From: Bacillota bacterium
GTDB taxonomy: Bacteria > Bacillota > Clostridia > Acetivibrionales > DSM-1351
Assembly (NCBI GenBank): GCA_023415305.1
Contig: JAEZKZ010000078.1
Span: forward strand, 1 to 58,252
Direction: 5' to 3'
Length of the DNA: 58,252 nt
Shown here one piece after another: positions 1 through 7,766 of the stretch. How positions within the stretch are numbered: position 1 is the first letter of the stretch; each line of letters begins with the position of its first letter. The position numbers were made by a program, and so were the translations under genes. The notes below the pieces were generated by a model, which was given only the letters and a program-made list of their open reading frames with translations, ran no database searches and was not told the origin of the DNA.

Positions 1-515
1 GAAGCTTCTACCTGAGCAGCGTAAGTACTTTAAGCGAAGTCGTAAATTACTCTTAGCCCACATGGACAAGCTCTCTGAGGAAAACAAAGCTGCTGTTGAA
101 AGAATGCTTTTGTTTTCAAGGGATCTAAGAGAAGCATACTTATTGAAAGAGGTCTTTTACAAATTTATGGCGTCAAAGGATAAAGAAGAAGCTGCTAAAA
201 TGTTAAAAGAATTTCGTATCCACGCATATGTTGCTGATATTCCTGAATTTAAAGCCTGCCTAACGATGTTAAAAAACTGGGAACCTTACATACTGAATGC
301 TTTTACATGCCCTTATTCTAACGGATTTACAGAAGGCATAAACAATACAATTAAAGTGATCAAGCGTATAGCCTACGGATATCGGAACTTTGACAACTTT
401 AGGCTTAGAATTCTACACACCCTACAAGTAAACAAAGAGCCAATCACTAACTAACGTGGTTGGCCCTTCGAAAAATTTCAGTTTACTATTCTACCCCAAC
501 TATTGACATAGAACC
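1..515 (+). mobile_element. Right part of an ISL3-family insertion sequence, cut by the window edge
   Basis: The transposase C-terminus is followed by about 60 nt of non-coding DNA ending near ccccaactattgacatagaacc (494-515). That stretch looks like the terminal inverted repeat of an ISL3-type element, read outward. The left end lies outside the window, so the repeat pair and any 8-bp target duplication cannot be checked. The element boundary at 515 is an inference from sequence style. Confidence 0.55.
2..454 (+). CDS. ISL3-family transposase, C-terminal part (5' end outside window)
   Basis: The frame is open from base 2 and the ATG at 62 is internal, because in-frame codons before it read KLLPEQRKYFKRSRKLLLAH. 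The C-terminal motif NGFTEGINNTIKVIKRIAYG, followed by an FDNFRLRI stretch, is typical of the DDE transposases of the ISL3 family and contains the last catalytic Glu. About 150 residues are visible of a protein that is normally about 400. It would cut and join the ends of its own element. Whether the full copy is intact cannot be seen here. Confidence 0.85.
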   Translation, partial: KLLPEQRKYFKRSRKLLLAHMDKLSEENKAAVERMLLFSRDLREAYLLKEVFYKFMASKDKEEAAKMLKEFRIHAYVADIPEFKACLTMLKNWEPYILNAFTCPYSNGFTEGINNTIKVIKRIAYGYRNFDNFRLRILHTLQVNKEPITN

Positions 516-601
516 AAAACTATTCATATATTTACTTATCCATCGGATATTACTTTATAAGTTAATTCAATATTTCTGATAATAATCCAATAAATTGATC
601 T

Positions 602-1777
602 TTATAAAGCCAGTTTATATATTTCATATACATCATCGGCTTTAAGCTCCTGGAAATTACCCACATGTGTTCTGCCAACCATACATTTGTCTGCCATTTC
701 GCGTAATCTTTCATCACCGATATTGACATGGGACAGCCTAATAGGCAGACCCATCCTTAAGTACCAGGCTTCAAGTCTTTCTATCATTTCAAAAATAATC
801 CGGTCTTTGTCTTCAAAGCTGAAATCCACATCAAATACCCTCATGGCGAATTGTACAAATTTATCTTTATTCTGCTTGTACACATATTTCATCCAGGCCG
901 GGAAAATTATTGACAAACCCGCACCATGAGCTATATCATATGCTCCGCTTATCTCATGCTCTATGTCGTGGCTACCCCAGTCACCTATTCTTCCTGTGTT
1001 TAAGAGGTTGTTATGAGCAACCGCCCCCGCCCACATTATTTCGGCTCTTGTGTTGTAGTCATGGGGCTTTTTTAACGCCAAAGGTGCATTATTCAATATC
1101 GTCCTGATATTAGCTTCTATAAGTCTGTCAGTAAAATCTACATTGGGTACTTGAGTAAAATACCGTTCCATCAAATGGGCCAGAATATCACTCGCCCCGC
1201 ATGCAGTCTGGTATGCCGGTAAAGTATAACTGGTCTCAGGGTTTAATACAGCAAATTTAGGAATAATTAATTCCGTCCCGATAGCACGTTTAAGCCATCC
1301 CTCCTCATTTGTTATAACTGATGCTGTTGATGACTCGGAGCCTGCAGCCGGTATTGTTAGTACGACACCAACCGGAAGAACCTCCGTCAGCTGGTCAAGC
1401 TTGGAACTATCCATGTATAAATCCCATACATCTCCGTTGTAATTGACTCCGACAGCAATTCCTTTAGCAGAGTCAATAACGCTGCCTCCTCCGACTGCCA
1501 GGATAAAATCTATATTGTTTTCCTTACAAAGCTTAATACCTTCCTTAACAAGACTTAATCTTGGGTTAGGTACAACTCCTGACAGTTCAACAAAGAACAG
1601 CCCCTCGTCCTTAAGGGATTTAACTACTTTGTCATAAACACCATTAGCTTTGATTGAACCTCCGCCATAATGAAGTAATACTCTTTTACCATACTTGGTA
1701 ATCTGTTTCCCAGTCTGAGACTCTGTATCCTTTCCGAAAATAATTCTGGCAGGATTGTAATACTCAAAATTAATCAT
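602..1777 (-). CDS. Iron-containing alcohol dehydrogenase (butanol dehydrogenase-like)
   Basis: This 391-residue protein belongs to the group III (iron) alcohol dehydrogenases, closest in style to the YugJ/BdhA butanol dehydrogenases that reduce aldehydes with NAD(P)H in fermentation. The nucleotide-binding GGGSVIDSAKG motif lies near residue 100. The metal-site regions are GASDILAHLMERYF (Asp and His) and HDIEHEISGAYDIAHGAG (two His). The ATG at 1777 is chosen over 1789 because it has GGAGG six bases upstream; the longer start would place the ribosome site inside the gene. The ribosome site abuts copy 1 of the interspersed element at 1778-1905. The exact alcohol substrate cannot be read from sequence. 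Confidence 0.9.
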   Translation of the reverse strand: MINFEYYNPARIIFGKDTESQTGKQITKYGKRVLLHYGGGSIKANGVYDKVVKSLKDEGLFFVELSGVVPNPRLSLVKEGIKLCKENNIDFILAVGGGSVIDSAKGIAVGVNYNGDVWDLYMDSSKLDQLTEVLPVGVVLTIPAAGSESSTASVITNEEGWLKRAIGTELIIPKFAVLNPETSYTLPAYQTACGASDILAHLMERYFTQVPNVDFTDRLIEANIRTILNNAPLALKKPHDYNTRAEIMWAGAVAHNNLLNTGRIGDWGSHDIEHEISGAYDIAHGAGLSIIFPAWMKYVYKQNKDKFVQFAMRVFDVDFSFEDKDRIIFEMIERLEAWYLRMGLPIRLSHVNIGDERLREMADKCMVGRTHVGNFQELKADDVYEIYKLAL

Positions 1778-1905
1778 TGTAACCTCCATCTACGCGCAGA
1801 GCACGTATAAAAATAGTAATAAAAAGCCGCTTAGCGGGTTTTTTCTGCGTGAAATGCACGATGACTTACAAAATGTATTTTTCACGCTATTCTCCATTTC
1901 TGAAC
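1778..1905 (-). repeat. Interspersed leader element, copy 1 (full)
   Basis: Read on the minus strand the modules run in order. First come a ribosome site (GGAGAATAGC) and a GTG-started short frame. Next is a stem formed by 1880-1887 and 1847-1854 (GCGTGAAA with TTTCACGC). Then comes a hairpin AAAACCCGC-TAA-GCGGCTTTT (1821-1843) with a U-rich tail, and then an imperfect ACGTGC/GCGCGT palindrome (1792-1806). The element ends in TAGATGGAGG, the last five bases of which are the ribosome site of the alcohol dehydrogenase. A nearly identical copy is at 32094-32209, a diverged one at 53751-53878, a partial one at 47798-47885 and a degenerate one near 56329-56420. Confidence 0.85.
1790..1885 (-). CDS. 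Possible 31-residue leader peptide inside element copy 1
   Basis: A GTG codon preceded by GGAG opens a frame that begins MKNTFCKSSCISRRKNPL and ends VLCA at a TAG. That TAG directly precedes the ribosome site of the downstream gene, a geometry suited to translational coupling or attenuation. The same frame, with the same length, is kept in copy 2 (two internal differences clustered near the end and one Arg/Ser), and its first half is kept in copy 4. Conservation could equally reflect the DNA or RNA structure, so coding is not established. No homologue is recognised. Confidence 0.35.
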   Translation of the reverse strand: MKNTFCKSSCISRRKNPLSGFLLLFLYVLCA

Positions 1906-2075
1906 TGGTTGGCTATGTCTGCCGAAACCATTCTTATAGTAAAAGTATATAAATCGTTGTGAACTATTCTTTATTTACCACAGTACGCCCCTTTAAAAAC
2001 AAAATAATAATTATTTATAGCAGACTCTTCTTTTACCAACTGTATTAGCTATATTTTTAACTTAATTTTTTAAGT

Positions 2076-2702
2076 TTATATTTTAACTTTATATAAAAAT
2101 TTTTTAATATTATTCTCCTCTTCTTCTTGATCCGCACCTAATCTGCCCATTCTGTCACAAAAACCCAGGAGGGCTACTTCATTTACGTCTGTCTTCTCTC
2201 TCATTGTTCTGACATCTGCAAAAGGTAAATTGTTAATAACGAAAAGAATCTGCATATGCCATCTGACCAGTTCAGCAACCTTTTCTATAAACACATTATC
2301 TTTAACATATTCAGACAGAAATTTCCTAGTAAGGTCTGCTCCCAACTTATCGTGATCATAGGAGGTTATTCTTCCGTTTCTGATTTTTGTTGTATTCGGT
2401 TTTCCAATATCATGCAGTAAAGCCGCCCACATAAAAACTTTTGAATCTCCGCTTATTTCTCTAACCTTGGCGGCTTCATCTACTACGAGCATTGTATGAT
2501 TCCAAACATTGCCTTCAGGATGATGTTTCGGGGACTGCTCAGCTTTTTTCAGGTTATTAAGCAATAAAAGGGGATACTCTTTAAACAGCAGTGTCTGAGA
2601 CACACTATTCAAGTAATAAGAAGGCTGTTTATCTTCAAGGAGATGTGTATCTATTTCAGTAAATATTTTTACGTCGGTTGCTACGTTCTGTTTGGTTGTC
2701 AT
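2076..2702 (-). CDS. HD-domain metal-dependent phosphohydrolase
   Basis: The 208-residue product has an HD domain: HTMLVVDEAA supplies the first His, and AALLHDIGKP supplies the HDIG pair in a pattern close to the HD domain of tRNA nucleotidyltransferases. Such domains hydrolyse phosphate esters of nucleotides or cyclic phosphates using two metal ions. The protein lacks a nucleotidyltransferase domain, so it is an HD-only protein with unknown substrate. The start at 2702 has a weak ribosome site. It stands alone between element copy 1 and the broken arsC-like gene. Confidence 0.75.
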   Translation of the reverse strand: MTTKQNVATDVKIFTEIDTHLLEDKQPSYYLNSVSQTLLFKEYPLLLLNNLKKAEQSPKHHPEGNVWNHTMLVVDEAAKVREISGDSKVFMWAALLHDIGKPNTTKIRNGRITSYDHDKLGADLTRKFLSEYVKDNVFIEKVAELVRWHMQILFVINNLPFADVRTMREKTDVNEVALLGFCDRMGRLGADQEEEENNIKKFLYKVKI

Positions 2703-2834
2703 ATTACTTTTCTCACTTTTTCATTATTTATAAATAGGTTTCCTTCCAATGGTTATATTATTCTTTGGATAAGTTATTAAAAAAATGTATAGTAAGATTT
2801 AGTACAAAAAAACAATAGTATAATCAATCAGACA

Positions 2835-3265
2835 TCATTTCTCAAGATAGATGTGTGATGACATTATAACGGGTATTCTTTTCTTGAGGTCCAGTACTTT
2901 TTCTTTTATAAACTCAGCTGTTTTAATAAACTCATCTTTTGATTTTTCGGTGGGGTCTTGAGTCCCCCATCCTCCCTGTGTTTTCATGGTATATAGGGGC
3001 AGTTCACATTACAACCCATGTTTACTACTATATCTACTTCCGGAATATCGGAAATAAGTTTTGACTTTTGAGTAAGATTCATATCTACCCCGTAGAGACC
3101 TTTAATTACCTGAACCGCATCCTGATTGATCTGTGGTTTAGTATCTGTTCCTGCAGAATAAGCCTCAAAGCTATCAGGCGCAGCAAGCTTTGCTATGGCC
3201 TCGGCCATCTGAGACCTGCAGGAATTATGAACACAAACAAATGCAACTTTTATTTTATCCGGCAT
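2835..3265 (-). pseudogene. Broken arsenate reductase / low-Mr phosphatase-like gene
   Basis: Ninety-three residues read cleanly from VAFVCVHNSCRSQMAEAIAK (the CX5R phosphatase loop) to MGCNVNCPYIP, then a TGA occurs. It stands where relatives have Cys or Ser before KHREDWG. In-frame KHRED follows the TGA, then one base is missing in the GAT-TGG codons. The frame WGTQDPTEKSKDEF continues the family to KVLDLKKRI and stops at 2835. A nonsense codon plus a one-base deletion indicate a recently inactivated gene. The intact parent would be a thioredoxin-coupled ArsC-type enzyme of about 140 residues. Confidence 0.8.
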
Positions 3266-3510
3266 TAATTATACTGCTTTCATATAGTATAAAATTAATG
3301 AAAAAAACATTTAATAAAAATATGTTTTAAGATGAGAATCAAATTTACATAATTATAAGCTTCTGCTCTACTTTTGTCCATTCCATTTATACTCAACCTT
3401 ATCGGATCTACTAAAGGTATTCGAACAAATCAAAATACCCGGCGTATAATGAACAAAGGTATGCATTTTAGAAAATGTCAAATTATATATGTATAACATT
3501 GAGGTGCAAT

Positions 3511-4230
3511 ATGAATAGTTATGAAGAACTAGCATTATGTGAATTAAAAGTATGGCAGCAAACTATGCTTAAACAGCCTTCAATTACAGGGCGTCTCAGC
3601 AAGGGAATACAGAATAAACTAAACGGGCTTATTCCAGAAAAAGCTCATCAGGTCATTACTGAAACCATCAAGGGTATGGTTAGGGCAGTTTTATTCGGCT
3701 CTGAAATAACCTCCGAAACACCAACGGTTTGTTCTCCTTTGGAATTTCGGGAACAACGTATACGTGATAAAATCAGTTCCTACAAAAAAACTGCTGCCAT
3801 CAGCGGGGCCTGGACAGGCTCAGGCGGAATATTCCTGGGTATGGCTGACTTCCCTATACTTCTAAGTATTAAGTTGAAGTTTTTATTTGATGCAGCTGCT
3901 ATATACGGATTTGATGTTAAGAATTATAAGGAACGGTTATTTGTCTTATATATTTTCCAGCTGGCATTTTCAAGTCAGCAAAGAACCCGGGATATATACC
4001 TGCAGGTTTTGGATTGGAAAAACTTTTCAGATGCCCTTCCCGAGGACATTAATTCATTTGACTGGAGAACCTTCCAGCAGGAATACAGAGACTATATTGA
4101 CCTGGCAAAAATGCTTCAGTTGGTTCCTGTTATCGGTGCTGCGGTAGGTGCTGTTGCAAATTACCGCCTGATGGATAAGTTGGGTGAGGCTACTATGAAC
4201 GCATATAGACTGAGAATTCTGGTTAATTAA
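3511..4230 (+). CDS. EcsC family protein
   Basis: This 239-residue protein matches the EcsC family, known from the ecs locus of Bacillus but of uncertain biochemical role. The central hydrophobic part around residues 105-150 (TGSGGIFLGMADFPILLSIK) and the end around VPVIGAAVGAVANYRLMDKL are typical. The ATG at 3511 is chosen because GAGGTG lies five bases upstream; the earlier ATG at 3475 has no ribosome site. It is convergent with the transglycosylase gene and has no operon partner. The role is not deducible beyond probable membrane association. Confidence 0.8.
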   Translation: MNSYEELALCELKVWQQTMLKQPSITGRLSKGIQNKLNGLIPEKAHQVITETIKGMVRAVLFGSEITSETPTVCSPLEFREQRIRDKISSYKKTAAISGAWTGSGGIFLGMADFPILLSIKLKFLFDAAAIYGFDVKNYKERLFVLYIFQLAFSSQQRTRDIYLQVLDWKNFSDALPEDINSFDWRTFQQEYRDYIDLAKMLQLVPVIGAAVGAVANYRLMDKLGEATMNAYRLRILVN

Positions 4231-4259
4231 TGGTATCACATATTTTCAAACATGATTTA

Positions 4260-5156
4260 TTACTTGGCTATGAACCATTCATTAACCTTATCCCACTTTT
4301 TGTAATACACCTTAAGAAAGTTTTTATTGATACCATATTTATCATATCCGCCGGTTCCCCTTTGGTAGATGGATAAGGCCACATCCCTTTTCTTCTTGCC
4401 TTCAAGGTTCTTAACTCGTTTATCTGCGAGTATGCCGCTGTATATGGCCGTTCCCCAGTTAATGTTAATAGCGCCGTCAAGAGGCTTATTCTTTGTTTTT
4501 AAGGTTTTTGCCAAATTAGCGCAATTACCTGTGCTTATTTGGAAGTATCCGTGGTACTTACCGGTAGTGCACTTTTCGTTAAAATTACTCTCTGTATATA
4601 TAAGAGCAAGCATATCAATGTAACTCAGGCCCCGTTTCCTGCAATACTCCCAAAGAAGCTTTTGATGCTCTTTTTTCATAGGATTCTGCTTTCTGTACCA
4701 TAAATCCTCTTCATTTTTTTCTGCATCCTCATCTTTAGCTTCTATTGCGGCTGATGTGGTTGTGCTTGATTTTGGTTTATTTTCTTTAGCGTTATTGGTT
4801 TGAATAGAGGGTTCAGTGTCCGTTCTATCAGCAGCCTTTCCAGCTGTTTCATCATCAGCTTTGGTAGCGGATTCGGTAGATTTGATATTTATTAATTTAG
4901 TTGATTCCTCATTGGATTCTTTATTTGATTTATCATTGGATTCATTAGTTGATTTATCGGTATTTTTATCAACTTTCTGTTCGGCGTTTGACATGCCAGC
5001 TGAACTATTTTTTTGTTCCTGTAAAGTACGATTATTTGCTATGGAATTATCAGAGGCTCCGTAACACTGCATGGGCAATGAAGCAGCAATTATGTAACAA
5101 AAAACTATAACAAAAGATATACGTCTTGTAATCTGCTTCAAACCACTGTCCTCCAA
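4260..5156 (-). CDS. Secreted lytic transglycosylase-like protein (SLT fold)
   Basis: Residues 10-35 form a signal peptide (ISFVIVFCYIIAASLPM). A linker of about 110 residues rich in Ser, Thr, Asn, Lys and Glu follows, and then a C-terminal SLT-like domain. The catalytic Glu should be in ALIYTESNFN, with the supporting YHGYFQIS and SIYQRGTGGYDKYG motifs. Such enzymes cleave peptidoglycan between MurNAc and GlcNAc outside the cell. The linker is low complexity and probably spans the wall. The start has GGAGGAC just upstream. The gene is single and convergent with the EcsC gene. Confidence 0.8.
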   Translation of the reverse strand: MEDSGLKQITRRISFVIVFCYIIAASLPMQCYGASDNSIANNRTLQEQKNSSAGMSNAEQKVDKNTDKSTNESNDKSNKESNEESTKLINIKSTESATKADDETAGKAADRTDTEPSIQTNNAKENKPKSSTTTSAAIEAKDEDAEKNEEDLWYRKQNPMKKEHQKLLWEYCRKRGLSYIDMLALIYTESNFNEKCTTGKYHGYFQISTGNCANLAKTLKTKNKPLDGAININWGTAIYSGILADKRVKNLEGKKKRDVALSIYQRGTGGYDKYGINKNFLKVYYKKWDKVNEWFIAK

Positions 5157-5262
5157 TCAGTTTAATTTATTTACAGTAGAATTATACCAGTATAGCGGCA
5201 ATTTGGAAAGGTTTTTGTATTTTTTATGAAGCCAAGCTGCAGGCGATGGCTGATTTGCCGCA

Positions 5263-5305
5263 CACCAAAAAAAGAAGAGATGTCTTTCGACATCTCTTCT
5301 TTTTT

Positions 5306-5310
<5 letters not shown>
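5263..5310 (-). terminator. Strong terminator after tRNA-Leu
   Basis: The arms GAAGAGATGTC (5274-5284) and GACATCTCTTC (5289-5299) enclose TTTC and extend into A and T runs on both sides, so the hairpin works on either strand. On the minus strand it begins at the CCA end of the tRNA. Confidence 0.9.
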
Positions 5311-5388
<78 letters not shown>

Positions 5389-5538
5389 ACGAGCATTTCC
5401 TATTATAATGACAAACATTCAATTTGTCAACTACTAATTACTTTGAAAAACCTTCAAGCTTAGTTACTACTTACCAATCCAAATTAATAATAAAACAAAA
5501 AGAATATATCAGCATCCTAAAGCCCTGTTTTGTAATGT

Positions 5539-6606
5539 CTATCTAACTAACTCGGCGTTATTTATGATTGTATAATTCAACGCTTCCGCGAGGTTAACTT
5601 CGTTATATACTTCCTTCTTACTGCCGTCCGAATTAAATACAAGCCTTACAACAGGTCTGGTTGGTAAATTCTTATTTAGCCCTATAACTACGCCTTTTTC
5701 GCCGCTATTAAGGATAACACCCGTTCCAACAGGGAATGGAGGAATAATTTCGATAAAGCAATTTAATACTGTAGAATCAAGAGTAGGTGCTGCCATAACG
5801 GTAAGGTACTCTATAGCTTGATTAGTACTTATTTTTTTCCTGTAAATTCTATTGGATGTCAGTGCGTCAAATATATCTGTAATGGCCACTATTCTTGAAT
5901 ATAAATGAATTTCATCATCAACTAAACCATTAGGATAGCCTTTGCCGTTAAATCTTTCATGGTGCTCAAGTGCTACTCTGGCGGAAAACTCGCTGATAAG
6001 AGGTAGTTTCTTTATTATATTGTATCCTAAAATTGAATGCTGTTTAACAATTTCATATTCCGAGTTTGATAAAGCTGCTTTTTTTAATAATATATCCGTT
6101 GGAATCATTAACTTTCCTATATCGTGTAAAAGTGCTCCAATTCCTAACTCTTTCAACTGTTCATTATTAAGCTTAAGCTTCAATCCGGTTATTATAGAGA
6201 GAATACATACGTTAACACAATGGGCAAATGTGTATGAGTCACAGGTTTTTATATCCATTAAATTGACAATGATGTCATCTAGAGTTAATATCTCATCAAG
6301 AATTTTGTTTACTATCTCAATAGCCTCAGCTGAATTAATCAGCTCCATGGATGAATAATTTTCCATGGTTTTCTTAATAAAATATATAGCTTCCTGTCTG
6401 GTCGCTTCGTTAACTACATCATGTACAACCAAGTCATTTGATATATCGTCTTCAATATAAATCTCTGTAAACCCCATATCACGTAACCGTTCAATGTATG
6501 TCTTCGATAAAAGCGCACCCGCTTCAAGAAGTACGGTATTATCATTGAATATCGCTTTACCGAGTACCATCCCCGGCTCACAGTTGGATATTTTTATTTG
6601 TCTCAT
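5539..6606 (-). CDS. HD-GYP domain protein, probable cyclic-di-GMP phosphodiesterase
   Basis: The protein has 355 residues. The N-terminal 100 residues resemble the small domain often found before HD-GYP modules (GMVLGKAIFNDN). The HD-GYP domain follows with HCVNVCILS, LLHDIGKLMIP, HHERFNGKGYP and DIFDALTSNRIYRK; the HDIGK and GYP signatures are complete. Members hydrolyse cyclic di-GMP to pGpG or GMP, so a role in motility or surface signalling is likely but not shown. A GAGGAA ribosome site precedes the ATG. It is divergent from the metallophosphoesterase gene. Confidence 0.85.
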   Translation of the reverse strand: MRQIKISNCEPGMVLGKAIFNDNTVLLEAGALLSKTYIERLRDMGFTEIYIEDDISNDLVVHDVVNEATRQEAIYFIKKTMENYSSMELINSAEAIEIVNKILDEILTLDDIIVNLMDIKTCDSYTFAHCVNVCILSIITGLKLKLNNEQLKELGIGALLHDIGKLMIPTDILLKKAALSNSEYEIVKQHSILGYNIIKKLPLISEFSARVALEHHERFNGKGYPNGLVDDEIHLYSRIVAITDIFDALTSNRIYRKKISTNQAIEYLTVMAAPTLDSTVLNCFIEIIPPFPVGTGVILNSGEKGVVIGLNKNLPTRPVVRLVFNSDGSKKEVYNEVNLAEALNYTIINNAELVR

Positions 6607-6827
6607 TTCTTCCTCTTAAACTTGTTATGACTTTAGCTATACATATTTTCAAGTGAATAACTTATAAATAATCATAATTTAATGCATTTTAATAACATAA
6701 TTATACTTATTGTGCCAAAAAGTAGCAACACTTTTATTTTTCCATTGTCTATTAAAGGAAATTTTACAAAACACCATTTTTTTTATATACTTATTTTACA
6801 TATTGAAGGCATAATAGGAGCTATAAA

Positions 6828-7661
6828 ATGATATATGTTTGTATTACGATTACTTTAATTCTACTTTATATGAAAATTGAAACAACTTTTTTATCAACAA
6901 GTTTTGTAAATTTCAGTTCAGACTCAAATGGCTTAAAAGTTGTTCACCTATCTGATATACATATTAATAAATACTATGTTTCGGAATCAAAGCTGCTGAA
7001 TCGGCTTGACCAGGTCAAGCCTGATATTATTGTAATGAGTGGTGATTACATAGAAACTTATCGAGATATTCAAAAGTTTATATCCTTTTTAACGCTGTTG
7101 ACGAAGAATTACCCTGTCTATTTGACTTTTGGCAATCACGATCATAAAGCCTTATATTATAATTCAAATAATAAAAACGGATTTATTGAAAAAATTGAAT
7201 CAGCTGGCGGAAAAGTACTGCTGAACTCAAATTCAAAGATATTGAAAAATGGAATTCCATACAACCTGATAGGAATCGACGATTTGAAAAAAGGAAAACC
7301 AGATATAAAAAAGGCCTTATCGGGCATTGAAGCTTCAACTGTCACCGGCTGCATTAATATTGTGGTTTCTCACAATCCGGACATAATATTTGACCTGCCC
7401 GCAGATAAAGTTGACTATTTATTATGCGGACATTTTCATGGGGGACAGATCTGGATGCCCTTTAATATTGAGTTCAAGTTGATGAGAAAAGAAAAGCTTT
7501 GCCAAATGAAATGCTTCAGGGGACTGCACAAAATAAACAACATTAACCTTTACATTAACAGAGGGCTTGGAAACGTTATTTTTCCCTTTAGATTCCGTTC
7601 AACTCCGGAAATAGCGGTAATACAACTTCCAGGGGGTACTGTGTCGAATAGCAAAAAATAA
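6828..7661 (+). CDS. Membrane-anchored metallophosphoesterase (YkuE-like)
   Basis: A short N-terminal hydrophobic stretch (YVCITITLILLYM) probably anchors this 277-residue enzyme. The calcineurin-like metal motifs are complete: HLSDIHIN, SGDYIE, TFGNHDHK, VSHNP and CGHFHGGQIW. The family removes phosphate from phosphoesters and includes proteins acting on lipid A precursors or related lipids at the membrane; the substrate here is unknown. TAGGAGC lies ahead of the ATG. The gene is single, facing the phosphohexomutase gene across a bidirectional terminator. Confidence 0.85.
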   Translation: MIYVCITITLILLYMKIETTFLSTSFVNFSSDSNGLKVVHLSDIHINKYYVSESKLLNRLDQVKPDIIVMSGDYIETYRDIQKFISFLTLLTKNYPVYLTFGNHDHKALYYNSNNKNGFIEKIESAGGKVLLNSNSKILKNGIPYNLIGIDDLKKGKPDIKKALSGIEASTVTGCINIVVSHNPDIIFDLPADKVDYLLCGHFHGGQIWMPFNIEFKLMRKEKLCQMKCFRGLHKINNINLYINRGLGNVIFPFRFRSTPEIAVIQLPGGTVSNSKK

Positions 7662-7715
7662 TAATCTAAAAGTTAGAAGTAGAAGTTCTGTTTAGTTTAC
7701 TTCAAAAATATTTAT

Positions 7716-7760
7716 AAAGCCCGTCAGTCCAGTCTTCGTAGATCTGTACAGACGGGCTTT
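7716..7760. terminator. Bidirectional terminator between convergent genes
   Basis: AAAGCCCGTC (7716-7725) pairs with GACGGGCTTT (7751-7760) around a 25-nt loop. It serves the metallophosphoesterase gene on one strand and the phosphohexomutase gene on the other. Confidence 0.85.
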
Positions 7761-7766
7761 CCTGCA

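Noticed and set aside
2990..3010. Selenocysteine codon in the ArsC-like gene
   Set aside because: A frameshift eight codons later is also needed to recover the conserved C-terminus, so a pseudogene is simpler.
4816..5064. Plus-strand frame over the transglycosylase linker
   Set aside because: It is an antisense shadow of the Ser/Asn/Lys/Glu linker; no ribosome site.
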